Part shown: piece by piece, positions 46,208-54,671 of the stretch
How positions within the stretch are numbered: position 1 is the stretch's first letter
Layout: the number at the start of each line of letters is the position of its first letter
Assembly: GCF_045865695.1 (NCBI RefSeq)
Contig: NZ_BAACAP010000212.1
Coordinates: 1-64,000 of the forward strand
DNA length: 64,000 nucleotides
Reading direction: 5' to 3'
Origin: Scytonema sp045865695
GTDB lineage: Bacteria > Cyanobacteriota > Cyanobacteriia > Cyanobacteriales > Nostocaceae
Translations under genes and position numbers: made by a program
The notes under the pieces: generated by a model
Told to the model about the DNA's origin: nothing
Databases searched by the model: none
What the model saw: only the letters and a program-made list of their open reading frames with translations

Positions 46208-46331
46208 ATTACTCCCTTCGGTGCCAGAAGATTACCATTACAGGTAGGTAGGGCTATGCCGCACATTCGCCATTGTAGGGCATAGCCCCACCTACAAAGT
46301 GAGTGGAATTTTAGAGCCCAAAGGGAGTAAT
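46208..46331. repeat. nested foldback element
   Basis: ATTACTCCCTT (46208-46218) faces AAGGGAGTAAT (46321-46331); nested inside, GTAGGTAGGGCTATGCC (about 46241) faces GGCATAGCCCCACCTAC (46279-46295). The remainder of 45883-46406 has no recognisable gene. Confidence 0.6.
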
Positions 46332-46406
46332 CTCTGAGCAAAATCTTACATACATAATTTATAATCTGCAAATCAAAGTGATTATCTTTTTAATTCAATC
46401 CTAATC

Positions 46407-47051
46407 TTAAGAAAGACTCACAAATCCGCGTTTGAGAGCAACAAGAACGGCTTGGGTTCTGTCATGGACACCCAATTTGCTCAAAATATTATTAATGTGG
46501 AATTTAACAGTACTTTCGGAAATACGCAAGGCAGAACTGATCTCTTGATTGCTCTTACCAACTGCCATTAAGCGAAGGACTTGCTTCTCGCGATCGCTCA
46601 GTTTTGGATAACTCATCCGTTCTGCCAGTTTAGCTCCCACCGTAGGCTGAAGGTACTTTTGGTTGCTAGCAACGGTGCGAATAGCCGTTAAAAGTTCATC
46701 AGGTTCAGCATCTTTAAGCAAATAACCCTTTGCACCCGCCTGCAAGCCGCGATAAATATCTTCATCGCCATCAAAAGTTGTCAGTACAATAATTCTGGCA
46801 TCATCAAACTCACTACAAATCGCATCAATAGCACCAACACCACCCATTTTCGGCATGCGTAAATCCATAAGAGTGACGTCAGGTTGATACTCGCGAAACA
46901 TTTCTATAGCAGAACGCCCATCGCTAGCTTGTGCTATCACGATCATATCTGGCTCTCGCTCAATCATCGCTGCCAAACCCTGACGTACCACAGGATGGTC
47001 ATCAGCAATTAGGACGCGAATAAGATTTGATTGAACTACGCTGTTACTCAT
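46407..47051 (-). CDS. NarL/FixJ-family response regulator
   Basis: 214 residues. Receiver at about 12-125 (LIADDHPVVRQGL, phospho-Asp63 in LMDLRMPKMGG, Lys in YLLKDAEPDE) and a LuxR-type helix-turn-helix at about 148-205 (LSDREKQVLRLMAVGKSNQEISSALRISESTVKFHINNILSKLGV). It is the likely output of the kinase encoded just upstream; the 47-base gap is a CAGTGAC array. Target genes are unknown. Confidence 0.93.
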   Translation of the reverse strand: MSNSVVQSNLIRVLIADDHPVVRQGLAAMIEREPDMIVIAQASDGRSAIEMFREYQPDVTLMDLRMPKMGGVGAIDAICSEFDDARIIVLTTFDGDEDIYRGLQAGAKGYLLKDAEPDELLTAIRTVASNQKYLQPTVGAKLAERMSYPKLSDREKQVLRLMAVGKSNQEISSALRISESTVKFHINNILSKLGVHDRTQAVLVALKRGFVSLS

Positions 47052-47060
47052 TTATACTAG

Positions 47061-47110
47061 TGGTCACTGGTCACTGGTCACTGGTCACTGGTCACTGGTC
47101 ACTGGTCACT
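47061..47110. repeat. CAGTGAC heptamer tandem array
   Basis: Seven tandem GTCACTG units (CAGTGAC on the minus strand) between the kinase and regulator genes. The kinase stop codon TGA (47099-47101) is inside the array. Confidence 0.88.
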
Positions 47111-48550
47111 GATTAATACCACAACTTCTGTACCCTCTCCCGGATGAGTTCTTATGGTTAGTTCTGCCTCAATGTGTCGAGCTCGTTCTCTTATTCCTAA
47201 AAGACCATAACCATTACTGATAGAAGGGCTTTCTGCATCAAATCCCTGTCCATCATCTTTAATTCTTAAAAGACACCGTGTTTGTTCGTATATCATTTCA
47301 ACTCGAATTTCACTAGCATCAGCATATTTAACAGCATTTGTCAATGCTTCTTGTCCAATTCGCAACAAATTAGTTTCTATGTCTGAGCCTAGGGGGTAAA
47401 CCTCACCTGTCACTTCACAAATAATCCGAGCCTGAGAATAAGATTGCATCTGCATTGTTAGACGCTTAAGAGCACTACATAAGTCCCCATTCTCCAATAA
47501 CTGCGGACGCAGTGCCTCTACTGAACGACGTGCTTCTGTCAAACCTCTACGTGCAAGGTCGCGGACTATTTGAATATGTTCTCTTGCATCCTCTGAAGCT
47601 TCCTCTATAACTCGTGAAGCTGCACCCAAATGAACGATAATACCTGTAAAAGCTTGTGCCAGGGTATCATGTATTTCTCTTGCCATGCGGTTACGTTCTT
47701 CAAGCACAGATGCTTCTTCTGCTTGTTTGCGCTCGGTAATATCTTGCCCGATACCTATAATCGTATCATTATTTAATCGAATGTTTGCCCAAGAAGTATC
47801 GATATAATGTCCCAGTCCCGTTCTAATTTTAAAGTCTTGCCACCTTCCAGTCGCGGCTATCATGTGCTCTAAAACCAGAGCACGAATTTTAGGGTCGGGA
47901 AAGAGGTCTTCTAATATGTCAATTTGATGAATTTCTTCTCGATATATACCTAAAAGACGTTTGAACTCTCGATTCACTAAATGAATTCGACCTTCATTAT
48001 CGTAAAGAGTTAACATGACAGGAATATGGTCAAAAATAGTTTGTAAAAGTTCTTTTTGTTGCCGCAAAGCTTCTTCTACACGCTTACGTTCTTCAAGTTC
48101 TGCTGTTAACCTTAAATTTTGCTCTAAAAGTTCTTTAGAAAGCCTTCTAAGTCGTAACTGATTTTCTACCCTAGCTAAAACTTCTTGAGATTCAAAAGGC
48201 TTAATAATATAATCGACTCCACCCAAAGAAAAAGCTTTTACCTTGTCCAAAACTTCGTGTAAAGCACTAATAAAAATAATGGGAATGTCTTGAGTTTTAA
48301 GAGATGATTTAACTAGTCTACATACTTCATATCCATCCATTCCAGACATCATAATATCTAATAGAATTAGATCGGGTAAATTCGATTGAATAAACCTTAA
48401 AGCTAATTTACTACTCGGGGCTGGATGCACTTTATATCCTGCTTTTAATAAAATACTACTTAAGAGGTTTAAGTTATCTGGTGTATCATCAACGATTAAA
48501 ATAGTTCCTCTAACTAAGTTTTTTTCGATTCCGCTCATGATTTTATACAT
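47099..48550 (-). CDS. receiver-PAS-HisKA_3 sensor histidine kinase
   Basis: 483 residues (479 from ATG 48538). Receiver at about 15-130 (LIVDDTPDNLNLL, Asp65), a coiled linker, PAS at about 165-275 (MLTLYDNEGRIHLVNREFKRLLG), then a NarX/DesK-type dimerisation domain with EERNRMAREIHDTLAQAF (His near 293) and an HATPase domain ending GYGLLGIRERARHIEAELTIRTHPGEGTEVVVLI. It has no membrane segment, so it senses a cytosolic signal or one passed to its receiver. It forms an operon with the NarL-type regulator. The last residues (SDQ) and stop come from a CAGTGAC array. Confidence 0.92.
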   Translation of the reverse strand: MYKIMSGIEKNLVRGTILIVDDTPDNLNLLSSILLKAGYKVHPAPSSKLALRFIQSNLPDLILLDIMMSGMDGYEVCRLVKSSLKTQDIPIIFISALHEVLDKVKAFSLGGVDYIIKPFESQEVLARVENQLRLRRLSKELLEQNLRLTAELEERKRVEEALRQQKELLQTIFDHIPVMLTLYDNEGRIHLVNREFKRLLGIYREEIHQIDILEDLFPDPKIRALVLEHMIAATGRWQDFKIRTGLGHYIDTSWANIRLNNDTIIGIGQDITERKQAEEASVLEERNRMAREIHDTLAQAFTGIIVHLGAASRVIEEASEDAREHIQIVRDLARRGLTEARRSVEALRPQLLENGDLCSALKRLTMQMQSYSQARIICEVTGEVYPLGSDIETNLLRIGQEALTNAVKYADASEIRVEMIYEQTRCLLRIKDDGQGFDAESPSISNGYGLLGIRERARHIEAELTIRTHPGEGTEVVVLISDQ

Positions 48551-48668
48551 ATATTTAAAAAAATGATTTCCATATTTTTGATTTAGATACTTTACAGAAT
48601 TTTTTTGTTAAATCTAACCTAGTCATAGAGGTGTAAAAAATTTACCCTTTATAAAGGTTATGGTTCCT

Positions 48669-48908
48669 TTATATGAAAAATACTGTCATTTGATGAATAG
48701 CGTTGAGTGGCGATCGCAATTCGTGGCTCATATTTGCCAAAAACGTACTTCTAGTGAAGTTTGCTGGTTGTGCTGCTTCCTCAGCACCTCTGCATTCTAC
48801 AATTTCTTGCTGTAGTGTCAAAGTACATTGTGTTGCTTGCATACTGAAATTATTTTCTAAATACATAATTCCTACCAATTTATTTTGATGAATTAATAAT
48901 GTTGACAT
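48669..48908 (-). pseudogene. GAF-HisKA fragment of a large sensor kinase
   Basis: STLLIHQNKLVGIMYLENN is the end of a GAF domain and FLANMSHELRSPLNAIHQMTVFFI is the phospho-acceptor H-box of HisKA. The sequence stops shortly after; neither the sensor part nor the ATPase is nearby. This arrangement is typical of the C-terminal third of the giant AAA/GAF multi-sensor kinases of filamentous cyanobacteria. A gene remnant. Confidence 0.7.
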
Positions 48909-49105
48909 CGATTGACAAAAATCAGATTGTATGCATTAAAATGAATTCCGCAGCGATCGCAGCGAAGCTCAGTCAAAAGACATAGCCCCTAATCTTAAGT
49001 TGTTGCAAGCAACATGAGCTTATGCACTTTTGGCTAGGTCAGAGCTGGCTCTTTTGGCAGTTCAAACCTGAACTTAAAGCTAGGTACAAATTTTACGTAT
49101 TTTAC

Positions 49106-49852
49106 TTACGGTAGCCATTCCAAAACAACACCGACGCGGCTGTCTTTCTCCTCTTTAGAATTTTGAAACTGAATATCTGTAGATAGCCTTATGTCGCGAG
49201 TCACAGCGTAACTGACTGACAAAGTTGTTAAGCCAACTTCTTCACTTGTGCGCGGGGCGACCCAACTTTGGGTTAAAGAAATATCTGCTGCACCACCACG
49301 AGATAACACGAAAAGCAGCTTGACTCCTAAATTCACGCCATTTCTTAAGTAGCTATCTGTTTCTAAGTGTCGGTAACCTGCAACGGTGGCAATATTGATA
49401 TAGCTTCCTAAAGGACGCAGGTAGTAACGTAAATCTCCTCCGTAAGTCTCTCGCTGACCGTTAAATATTGCTTGGTACTCTCCACTCACCGTTAAGCGAC
49501 TGCTACCAATCAAGGCATCTTCAACACCAAGATTTATCCCAAATGCTTCCTCTGTGGAAGGAAAGTAAGATAAGCCCAGCCTGATTCTAGTGGGAAAACT
49601 GGGATCGTTTTTAATTTCCTCCAACACATTGGGGACTTGACGCTGCCAACGTTGTAGAACTGGGCTATTATTAATAATTTCTGGGTTTATATCTAAATCT
49701 CGGGCAGCTTTTGAAGGAGTTTCGCACCAGCTTGGAGTAGTTGTGAGGAGGAAGTTGAGGCTCAACCCAAAACAAATCCCTTCGAGCCCACATTTTTGCC
49801 ATTGTTTGGGGGATGATATAATACTACGCCTCTCGCATCTGTGGTTTATCAA
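49106..49852 (-). CDS. possible outer-membrane beta-barrel protein
   Basis: 248 residues. A hydrophobic segment at about 22-42 (GLEGICFGLSLNFLLTTTPSWC) may be a signal sequence or lipoprotein-like start. From about residue 90 onward the pattern is of alternating strands (RIRLGLSYFPST, GINLGVEDALIG, SRLTVSGEYQAIFNG, YGGDLRYYLRPLG, and so on) ending in VGVVLEWLP, as expected of a barrel. No family recognised. It is the last of three closely spaced minus-strand genes (9 bases after the preceding one), so it is probably co-expressed with the FAD oxidoreductase. Confidence 0.6.
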   Translation of the reverse strand: MINHRCERRSIISSPKQWQKCGLEGICFGLSLNFLLTTTPSWCETPSKAARDLDINPEIINNSPVLQRWQRQVPNVLEEIKNDPSFPTRIRLGLSYFPSTEEAFGINLGVEDALIGSSRLTVSGEYQAIFNGQRETYGGDLRYYLRPLGSYINIATVAGYRHLETDSYLRNGVNLGVKLLFVLSRGGAADISLTQSWVAPRTSEEVGLTTLSVSYAVTRDIRLSTDIQFQNSKEEKDSRVGVVLEWLP

Positions 49853-49861
49853 CCTGTTTAC

Positions 49862-50524
49862 CTAAGGTGTTGGGGAGGTTGTGGGTGATGGAGATGGACT
49901 GCTTGTTGGTGTAGCACTCGGCGATGTTGTTGGCAATGGAGATGCACTTTCTGTAGGTGCGGGGGTGGTGGAAGTCGATCGCGATGTTGGTTTTTTGGGA
50001 GATGATGAAGATGAATTAGTTGGTGGTTTAGAGTTGGTAGAACTTGATTTTGAGCGTTGCTGCTGATAGTAACTTGTCACCTTTTTAACGTAATCAGCAG
50101 TAAATCCACTATTGCATCCCGTATAGTTACCAGTCATCCACCAACAGGCCACGCCACGCACAGCAGCAGTTTCATTGCCAGTGGCGGAATATTGCTTGTT
50201 CAGTTCGCGAGTTGTAATACACGAGACAACTTGACGTGCTAGCTTGGCATCATTCTCAAACTGTGTCGGCGTGACTTCTTTTTTCAGACAATTTTTTGAC
50301 CAACCTTTGAGGGTGTCTGGTTTAACTTGCCAATCACTGTAATATCCATCATTTGTACTGCCAGTTTTAGGTGCAGCAAGTCTCAAGGCTTCCACCATCG
50401 CCGCAACTTGGGCATTGGATACTTGTTGCTTTGCTTGAGCAAAAGAAGATTCTGGAATCACCAGTGAAGATATTCCCAAGCTGAGAGTTATTCCAACTAG
50501 TAGCGATCGCATTGAATCGGTCAT
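49862..50524 (-). CDS. exported protein with Ser/Thr/Pro-rich tail, unknown function
   Basis: 220 residues. Signal peptide at 1-29 (MRSLLVGITLSLGISSLVIPESSFAQA), then a 120-residue domain with four to five Cys (KNCLKKE, VVSCITTREL, VACWWMTGNYTGCNSGF) and Trp residues, which suggests disulfides in the periplasm. The last 60 residues are Ser/Thr/Pro low complexity (KPTSRSTSTTPAPTESASP). Family not recognised. It lies 30 bases after the FAD oxidoreductase gene. Confidence 0.6.
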   Translation of the reverse strand: MTDSMRSLLVGITLSLGISSLVIPESSFAQAKQQVSNAQVAAMVEALRLAAPKTGSTNDGYYSDWQVKPDTLKGWSKNCLKKEVTPTQFENDAKLARQVVSCITTRELNKQYSATGNETAAVRGVACWWMTGNYTGCNSGFTADYVKKVTSYYQQQRSKSSSTNSKPPTNSSSSSPKKPTSRSTSTTPAPTESASPLPTTSPSATPTSSPSPSPTTSPTP

Positions 50525-50554
50525 CCTTTATCGTTTATCCTTCATCCTTTACAG

Positions 50555-52189
50555 TTATACTATCTCTTTGAGCATTTCTAAATGCTTGTGTACGGGAGCA
50601 AGAGTATTGGCTGCGATCGCTCCACTTGCAGCCACTGCAGGTAAACCGATACCGGGAAAGGTGGAGTCTCCACAACACAGTAATCCTGCAAGAGGTGTAC
50701 CCGAGCCGGGAAAGAACCCTTTTCCTGCTGAAATTGCCGGACCGTAAGAACCTTTGTGACGGCGTAGATAGCGTTCGTGAGTTATGGGCGTACCAACAAG
50801 TGTCACTTCAAGACGCGATAAGCCGGGTACGGCTTGCGCTGAGCGCGAACGCACATCTGGAATAACTCGTTCCAATGCTTGCCACATAACTTCTGCACGT
50901 ACTTGTTTTTGCTTGGCATATTCCTCACTCCTTCTGTCCATTCCCTGCCAAACAGAATAGGGTTCGCTACCGGGAGTATAAGCGTGAATAACGTGCTTGC
51001 CTGGTGGTGCGAGTGATGGGTCTAACACTGATGGAATTGATATTAGTACAACGTTTTGAGGCGCAGTGACACCAAGATTCCAATCTTTAACAAATAAGTA
51101 GTGACAGGCAAGGTCAGAACGCAATCCTCGTGCATCTATACCTAAGTGCAGATGCATAAAGCTTTCACATTCTGGTGTACTTGCTCGTTGTTCCTGAAAC
51201 TGTTTTGGTACTGCTCCGGTGGGAAGCAACTTGAGTGTATCCCAAATGGATGCATTTGAAACCACTGCCCGACGTGCCATAATCTTTTTACCATCACGCG
51301 ATAAGCCGGGTACGGCTTGCGCTGAGCGCGAGCGCACGCCTACAGCACGTTGCGAGGACGTACCCAAAAACGCACCACCTCTCGTCTCTACAAGAATTTC
51401 CTCAACATGAGTGTTTAACATTAGCTGCCCCCCGTGCCGTTCCAGTCCTCTGACAAGTGCATCCACCAAAGCACCACTGCCACCTACTGGGTAATCCAGC
51501 ATGACACCCGGTCGATACCAATCAGCAAACATAAATGCCACCTCAGCTGCACTGGTACCGCTAGCTGGCAGTCCTGAGAGAAGAAAACAAAGCAAATCTA
51601 GCCAATTGCGCGTAAAGGAATCTTTAATAACACTGTCCATAATCGGACTAAAAGCTCCCATCAGCTTGGGGAAACTAGCAATATGCTGAAACAAAGACGG
51701 AGCAAAGGAACCTACAGTCAACACTGCACCGATATCTAAGCGGAGGGCGGCTGGTGACATTGCAGTCGCAGCACGTCCGAGTGGTGCCATGACTCGCTGT
51801 AACTCCCGCCATTCAGCTACAGCTTTCTCTCCACGCAATCTTAATAAAACTTCACAAAATTGGTCACCTCCTACCGAGGTGTCAAAATCTCCTTCTGGCA
51901 GGCAACATCCCCAAGTATCGTATGTTACAAAATCTAAATTTTCACCAATTGCGTTCAGTACTTGTCTGAGAGGGTTGGATGAAGGGGTGTAAGACAATCC
52001 GGAATACAGAGAAGGTCCTGAGTCAAACTTGTAACCATTTCGTTCAAAACTATGTGCGGCTCCTCCGGGAATGGAGTGGCTTTCACAAACCACAACATCA
52101 AAGCCGTACTTAGCCAGGAGAGCAGCACAGCTTAAGCCCCCGATTCCGCTACCAATAACAATTACATCCGTCACGCGATCGCTAGTCAT
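50555..52189 (-). CDS. carotenoid-type FAD-dependent oxidoreductase
   Basis: 544 residues. The N-terminal dinucleotide fold VIVIGSGIGGLSCAALLAKYGFDVVVCE and the C-terminal GLLCCGDSTFPGIGLPAVAASGAIAAN place it with the CrtH/CrtI/CrtO and retinol saturase-like group (phytoene desaturase, prolycopene isomerase). The exact reaction cannot be told. Two copies of a 42-base repeat lie in frame at residues about 284-298 and 445-459 and both encode VRSRSAQAVPGLSR; a shorter loop would be expected at each place. The gene heads a three-gene operon with two exported proteins. Confidence 0.8.
   Translation of the reverse strand: MTSDRVTDVIVIGSGIGGLSCAALLAKYGFDVVVCESHSIPGGAAHSFERNGYKFDSGPSLYSGLSYTPSSNPLRQVLNAIGENLDFVTYDTWGCCLPEGDFDTSVGGDQFCEVLLRLRGEKAVAEWRELQRVMAPLGRAATAMSPAALRLDIGAVLTVGSFAPSLFQHIASFPKLMGAFSPIMDSVIKDSFTRNWLDLLCFLLSGLPASGTSAAEVAFMFADWYRPGVMLDYPVGGSGALVDALVRGLERHGGQLMLNTHVEEILVETRGGAFLGTSSQRAVGVRSRSAQAVPGLSRDGKKIMARRAVVSNASIWDTLKLLPTGAVPKQFQEQRASTPECESFMHLHLGIDARGLRSDLACHYLFVKDWNLGVTAPQNVVLISIPSVLDPSLAPPGKHVIHAYTPGSEPYSVWQGMDRRSEEYAKQKQVRAEVMWQALERVIPDVRSRSAQAVPGLSRLEVTLVGTPITHERYLRRHKGSYGPAISAGKGFFPGSGTPLAGLLCCGDSTFPGIGLPAVAASGAIAANTLAPVHKHLEMLKEIV
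50813..50854. repeat. 42-base in-gene repeat, copy 1
   Basis: Matches 51296-51337 at 41 of 42 bases. Being a multiple of three and stop-free in the reading frame, it leaves the oxidoreductase gene open. Confidence 0.9.
51296..51337. repeat. 42-base in-gene repeat, copy 2
   Basis: Second copy in the same gene and same phase. It encodes AQAVPGLSR as in copy 1. No intergenic copy is seen in this window. Confidence 0.9.
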
Positions 52190-52265
52190 TAATGTTACCT
52201 TAAAAAAGTTTGCAAAATTACATTAAGTACGGTTAAATTATTGCTAGTTGTTTTGAGGACAGCTC

Positions 52266-52601
52266 GTGCGTAAACTGTCAGTAACTCTTCTCCTCATCCT
52301 GGGGTTTGGCGTATTTTTTGCTACTACAACACGGGCTTCTGAAAAGCTCCCCCTGACCACTTTGGTTCTGCGCGACCACAAAATTACCATCAATAGTACT
52401 CCTAATGGATTTGCATATACAGTGAGATCTTCAAACGGTACCATACTGGATGCACAACTGAATGATACTCAACTACAGGCAAAATACCCTGAGATTTATG
52501 ATGCTGTTCGCCCTGCAATGGCAGATGGTAAGGGAACAAATGACGCAACAGTTTCAGGTGGAACTCAACACGTTCCAGAAAATGCTCTACCAAAAAGATA
52601 A
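52266..52601 (+). CDS. small exported protein of unknown function
   Basis: 111 residues from a GTG start. Signal peptide RKLSVTLLLILGFGVFFATTTRASE, then a compact domain (TLVLRDHKITINSTPNGFAYTVRSS, LQAKYPEIYDAVRPAMADG). It is probably periplasmic. Divergent from the oxidoreductase operon, with a 76-base shared upstream region. Family not recognised. Confidence 0.65.
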   Translation: MRKLSVTLLLILGFGVFFATTTRASEKLPLTTLVLRDHKITINSTPNGFAYTVRSSNGTILDAQLNDTQLQAKYPEIYDAVRPAMADGKGTNDATVSGGTQHVPENALPKR

Positions 52602-52681
52602 TTGAAGGGGCGGGCAACTCGCCCACCCTGTAAATATTGGGGATTAGCGATTGGGGATTGGCGATTAGTTAATTTTTAGTC

Positions 52682-53161
52682 ATGCAAAAATTTGATGGCA
52701 ATTGTCTTTCTTGTCAAGCAATTCAAGGTTTTATCTCTCTGAGTAACGCACCTCGAATTGTTGAGACAAATTATTGGATTGTCGAACATACTCATCCCAC
52801 TTCTATCAAAGGATGGTTAGTGGTTGTCTTGAAGCGTCATTGCCATGCATTGCACCAACTCACTCAAGATGAGTTTACAGAATTTTCCCAATTGATGACT
52901 TTTTTATGCCAAGCACTCCACGAAATTCTTAATACAGATAAAGAATATATAGCCCAGTTTGCTGAAGGAGAAGGATTTAACCACGTTCATTTTCATGTCA
53001 TTGCTTGTTTACCGGAATGGTCTGCTACTGTTAGAGGACCTCTAGTTTTTTCCGGTCTTGGTAGTCAGGTAGAATATCCGTTACCCAGTGAGGTTTTGAC
53101 TCCATTAGTATTAAAAATTAGAGAATATCTCCTTGCTCGATTAGACGAGCGAGTAAATTGA
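52682..53161 (+). CDS. HIT-family protein
   Basis: 159 residues. The nucleotide-binding His triad is NHVHFHVIA (HxHxH) near residue 100; the N-terminal CLSC pair resembles the zinc-binding start of some HIT hydrolases. These proteins hydrolyse or transfer nucleotides (AMP derivatives, Ap4A). No operon partner is seen. Confidence 0.88.
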   Translation: MQKFDGNCLSCQAIQGFISLSNAPRIVETNYWIVEHTHPTSIKGWLVVVLKRHCHALHQLTQDEFTEFSQLMTFLCQALHEILNTDKEYIAQFAEGEGFNHVHFHVIACLPEWSATVRGPLVFSGLGSQVEYPLPSEVLTPLVLKIREYLLARLDERVN

Positions 53162-53264
53162 AAGGTAAATAGAAATACTAAGATATGCTGCCCTTTTATT
53201 TACTGTGATATAATAGAGACCTTTAGTACAAAATCTAAAGTTCATTTATGTGGTATCATTGTTT

Positions 53265-53495
53265 ATGCCTCAACACTTGACTCTTCCACCTGGATTTGAG
53301 CAATTAAGTAAAGAGCAACAAATTGATTACGTTCAGGAACTTTGGAACTTGATTGTTGCTGCACCTGATGAAGTTTCTATGCCTGATTGGCATCTCGAAA
53401 TTGTGCAAAATCGCATTTCCTCACAAGGCACAGCACAGTTCAAGACATGGAGTGAAGTTAAGCAAAGGCTGTTGAACAAGTATCATGAGCAGTAA
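53265..53495 (+). CDS. putative addiction-module antitoxin
   Basis: 76 residues from ATG 53265 (an upstream GTG at 53250 adds five). FEQLSKEQQIDYVQELWNLIVAAPDEVSMPDWHLEIVQNRI and VKQRLLNKY follow the pattern of the small addiction-module (TIGR02574-like) proteins, which sit just before a RelE/ParE-type toxin gene. A toxin remnant overlaps its stop codon by 11 bases, so the antitoxin now appears orphaned. Confidence 0.75.
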   Translation: MPQHLTLPPGFEQLSKEQQIDYVQELWNLIVAAPDEVSMPDWHLEIVQNRISSQGTAQFKTWSEVKQRLLNKYHEQ

Positions 53496-53696
53496 CTTAT
53501 CTCTAGTACTTGATTCAAGGGTTGAAGAAGATATCGATCGAGCGGCTCAATGGTATGCAAATCAGAAATGGGAGCTTGCTATAGAGTTTCTAGAGGTAGT
53601 TGATACCGTATTTAATTTAGTGATAGGTGTATAACCGTTATAGCAGTTCTGCACATTCGTCGAAGCCCTGAAATTTGGCAGCAGAGACTTGAATAG
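53485..53696 (+). pseudogene. RelE/ParE-type toxin remnant
   Basis: ATG 53485 opens VLDSRVEEDIDRAAQWYANQKWELAIEFLEVVD, the N-terminus of a RelE/ParE toxin, then a stop at about 53632. A shifted frame gives VIAVLHIRRSPEIWQQRLE, the usual C-terminus, ending 53696. The central core is deleted. Confidence 0.75.
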
Positions 53697-53744
53697 CAAT
53701 TCAATTTAATTCTCTTGCATTTCGGTATTCGCCTAAAATCCAAA

Positions 53745-54653
53745 ATGGTGTTAGTTTACTTACGACGATTTTTACTACTAGGAACGAGTTTTCTAATACT
53801 ATTGCCACTGATAGTCTATGTCTGGTTGTGTCTTAAACGTCCACCTCAGACAGATTTAGAACAAGCCCTTTTTGATGGAATAGTTTACAAACGAATCGCT
53901 CGTTACAAACCACGTCCAGTCATGACTCACATCGTCACCATTGACTTAACAAAACCGGGAATTAAAGCACTTGTCACACCCGGAGTAAAAACTGTCAATG
54001 ATGGTGAAAATAGAGCACAAACAACTTCAAAATTTCTCAACCAGTTTAAGCTGCAATTAGCAATTAATGCCAGTTACTTTCAAGATTTCTATGAAAACAC
54101 TCCTTGGGATTACTATCCACATAGCGGAGATATTGTGAATCCCATCGGTGATACTATTTCTAATGGATACCGTTATTCCCAACCAGAAAAAAATTGGTTT
54201 GTGTTGTGCATCTCACCTACCAACCGCGCTCAGATTTTGGAAAGTGAAAAGTGTCCTGAAGGAACAGAACAAGGTATTGCAGGCAATCAACTTTTAGTCG
54301 ATCGCGGTCGGTCAGCTATTTCTGACTTAGGAGATGATAAACCTTATCCGCGAGTTGCAGTTGCTGTGAATCGAGAAGGAACTAAACTTTGGTTAATTGC
54401 TGTTGATGGCAAACAACCATACTACAGCGAAGGGGTTGCGATCGCGGAGCTAACAAAGATTATTCTAGATTTAGGTGCTTACACTGCACTCAATATAGAT
54501 GGGGGCGGTTCAACAACACTAGTGATGGCAAAAGAGCGAAAACCGAAAGTTTTAAACGCTCCCATTCATACGAGAATACCGATGCGCGAACGTCCAATTG
54601 CCAATCACCTGGGATTCTACGCCCTCCCGATAAAAAACTCCTCTCCCAAGTAG
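53745..54653 (+). CDS. phosphodiester glycosidase family protein
   Basis: 302 residues from ATG 53745 (TTG at 53715 would add ten). An N-terminal membrane segment RRFLLLGTSFLILLPLIVYVWL is followed by an exported NAGPA-type domain: QLAINASYFQ, AVAVNREGTKLWLIAVDGKQP and LNIDGGGSTTLVM. The family includes the enzyme uncovering mannose 6-phosphate and bacterial exopolysaccharide-related proteins; substrate here is unknown. The start ATG overlaps an AAAATCCAAAATGG repeat found elsewhere between genes. Confidence 0.85.
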   Translation: MVLVYLRRFLLLGTSFLILLPLIVYVWLCLKRPPQTDLEQALFDGIVYKRIARYKPRPVMTHIVTIDLTKPGIKALVTPGVKTVNDGENRAQTTSKFLNQFKLQLAINASYFQDFYENTPWDYYPHSGDIVNPIGDTISNGYRYSQPEKNWFVLCISPTNRAQILESEKCPEGTEQGIAGNQLLVDRGRSAISDLGDDKPYPRVAVAVNREGTKLWLIAVDGKQPYYSEGVAIAELTKIILDLGAYTALNIDGGGSTTLVMAKERKPKVLNAPIHTRIPMRERPIANHLGFYALPIKNSSPK

Positions 54654-54662
54654 AGAGGAGTT
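54630..54662 (-). terminator. rho-independent terminator for pentapeptide gene
   Basis: On the minus strand a 10-base-pair stem, AACTCCTCTC with GAGAGGAGTT and a seven-base loop (54636-54662), is followed by TTTTATC, making a run of six T. It lies just after the minus-strand gene at 54672-55169 and overlaps the end of the convergent gene. Confidence 0.75.
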
Positions 54663-54671
54663 AGGACGGGT

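Noticed and set aside
46135..46371. 78-residue minus-strand frame
   Set aside because: It runs through the nested foldback element and is a repeat artefact.
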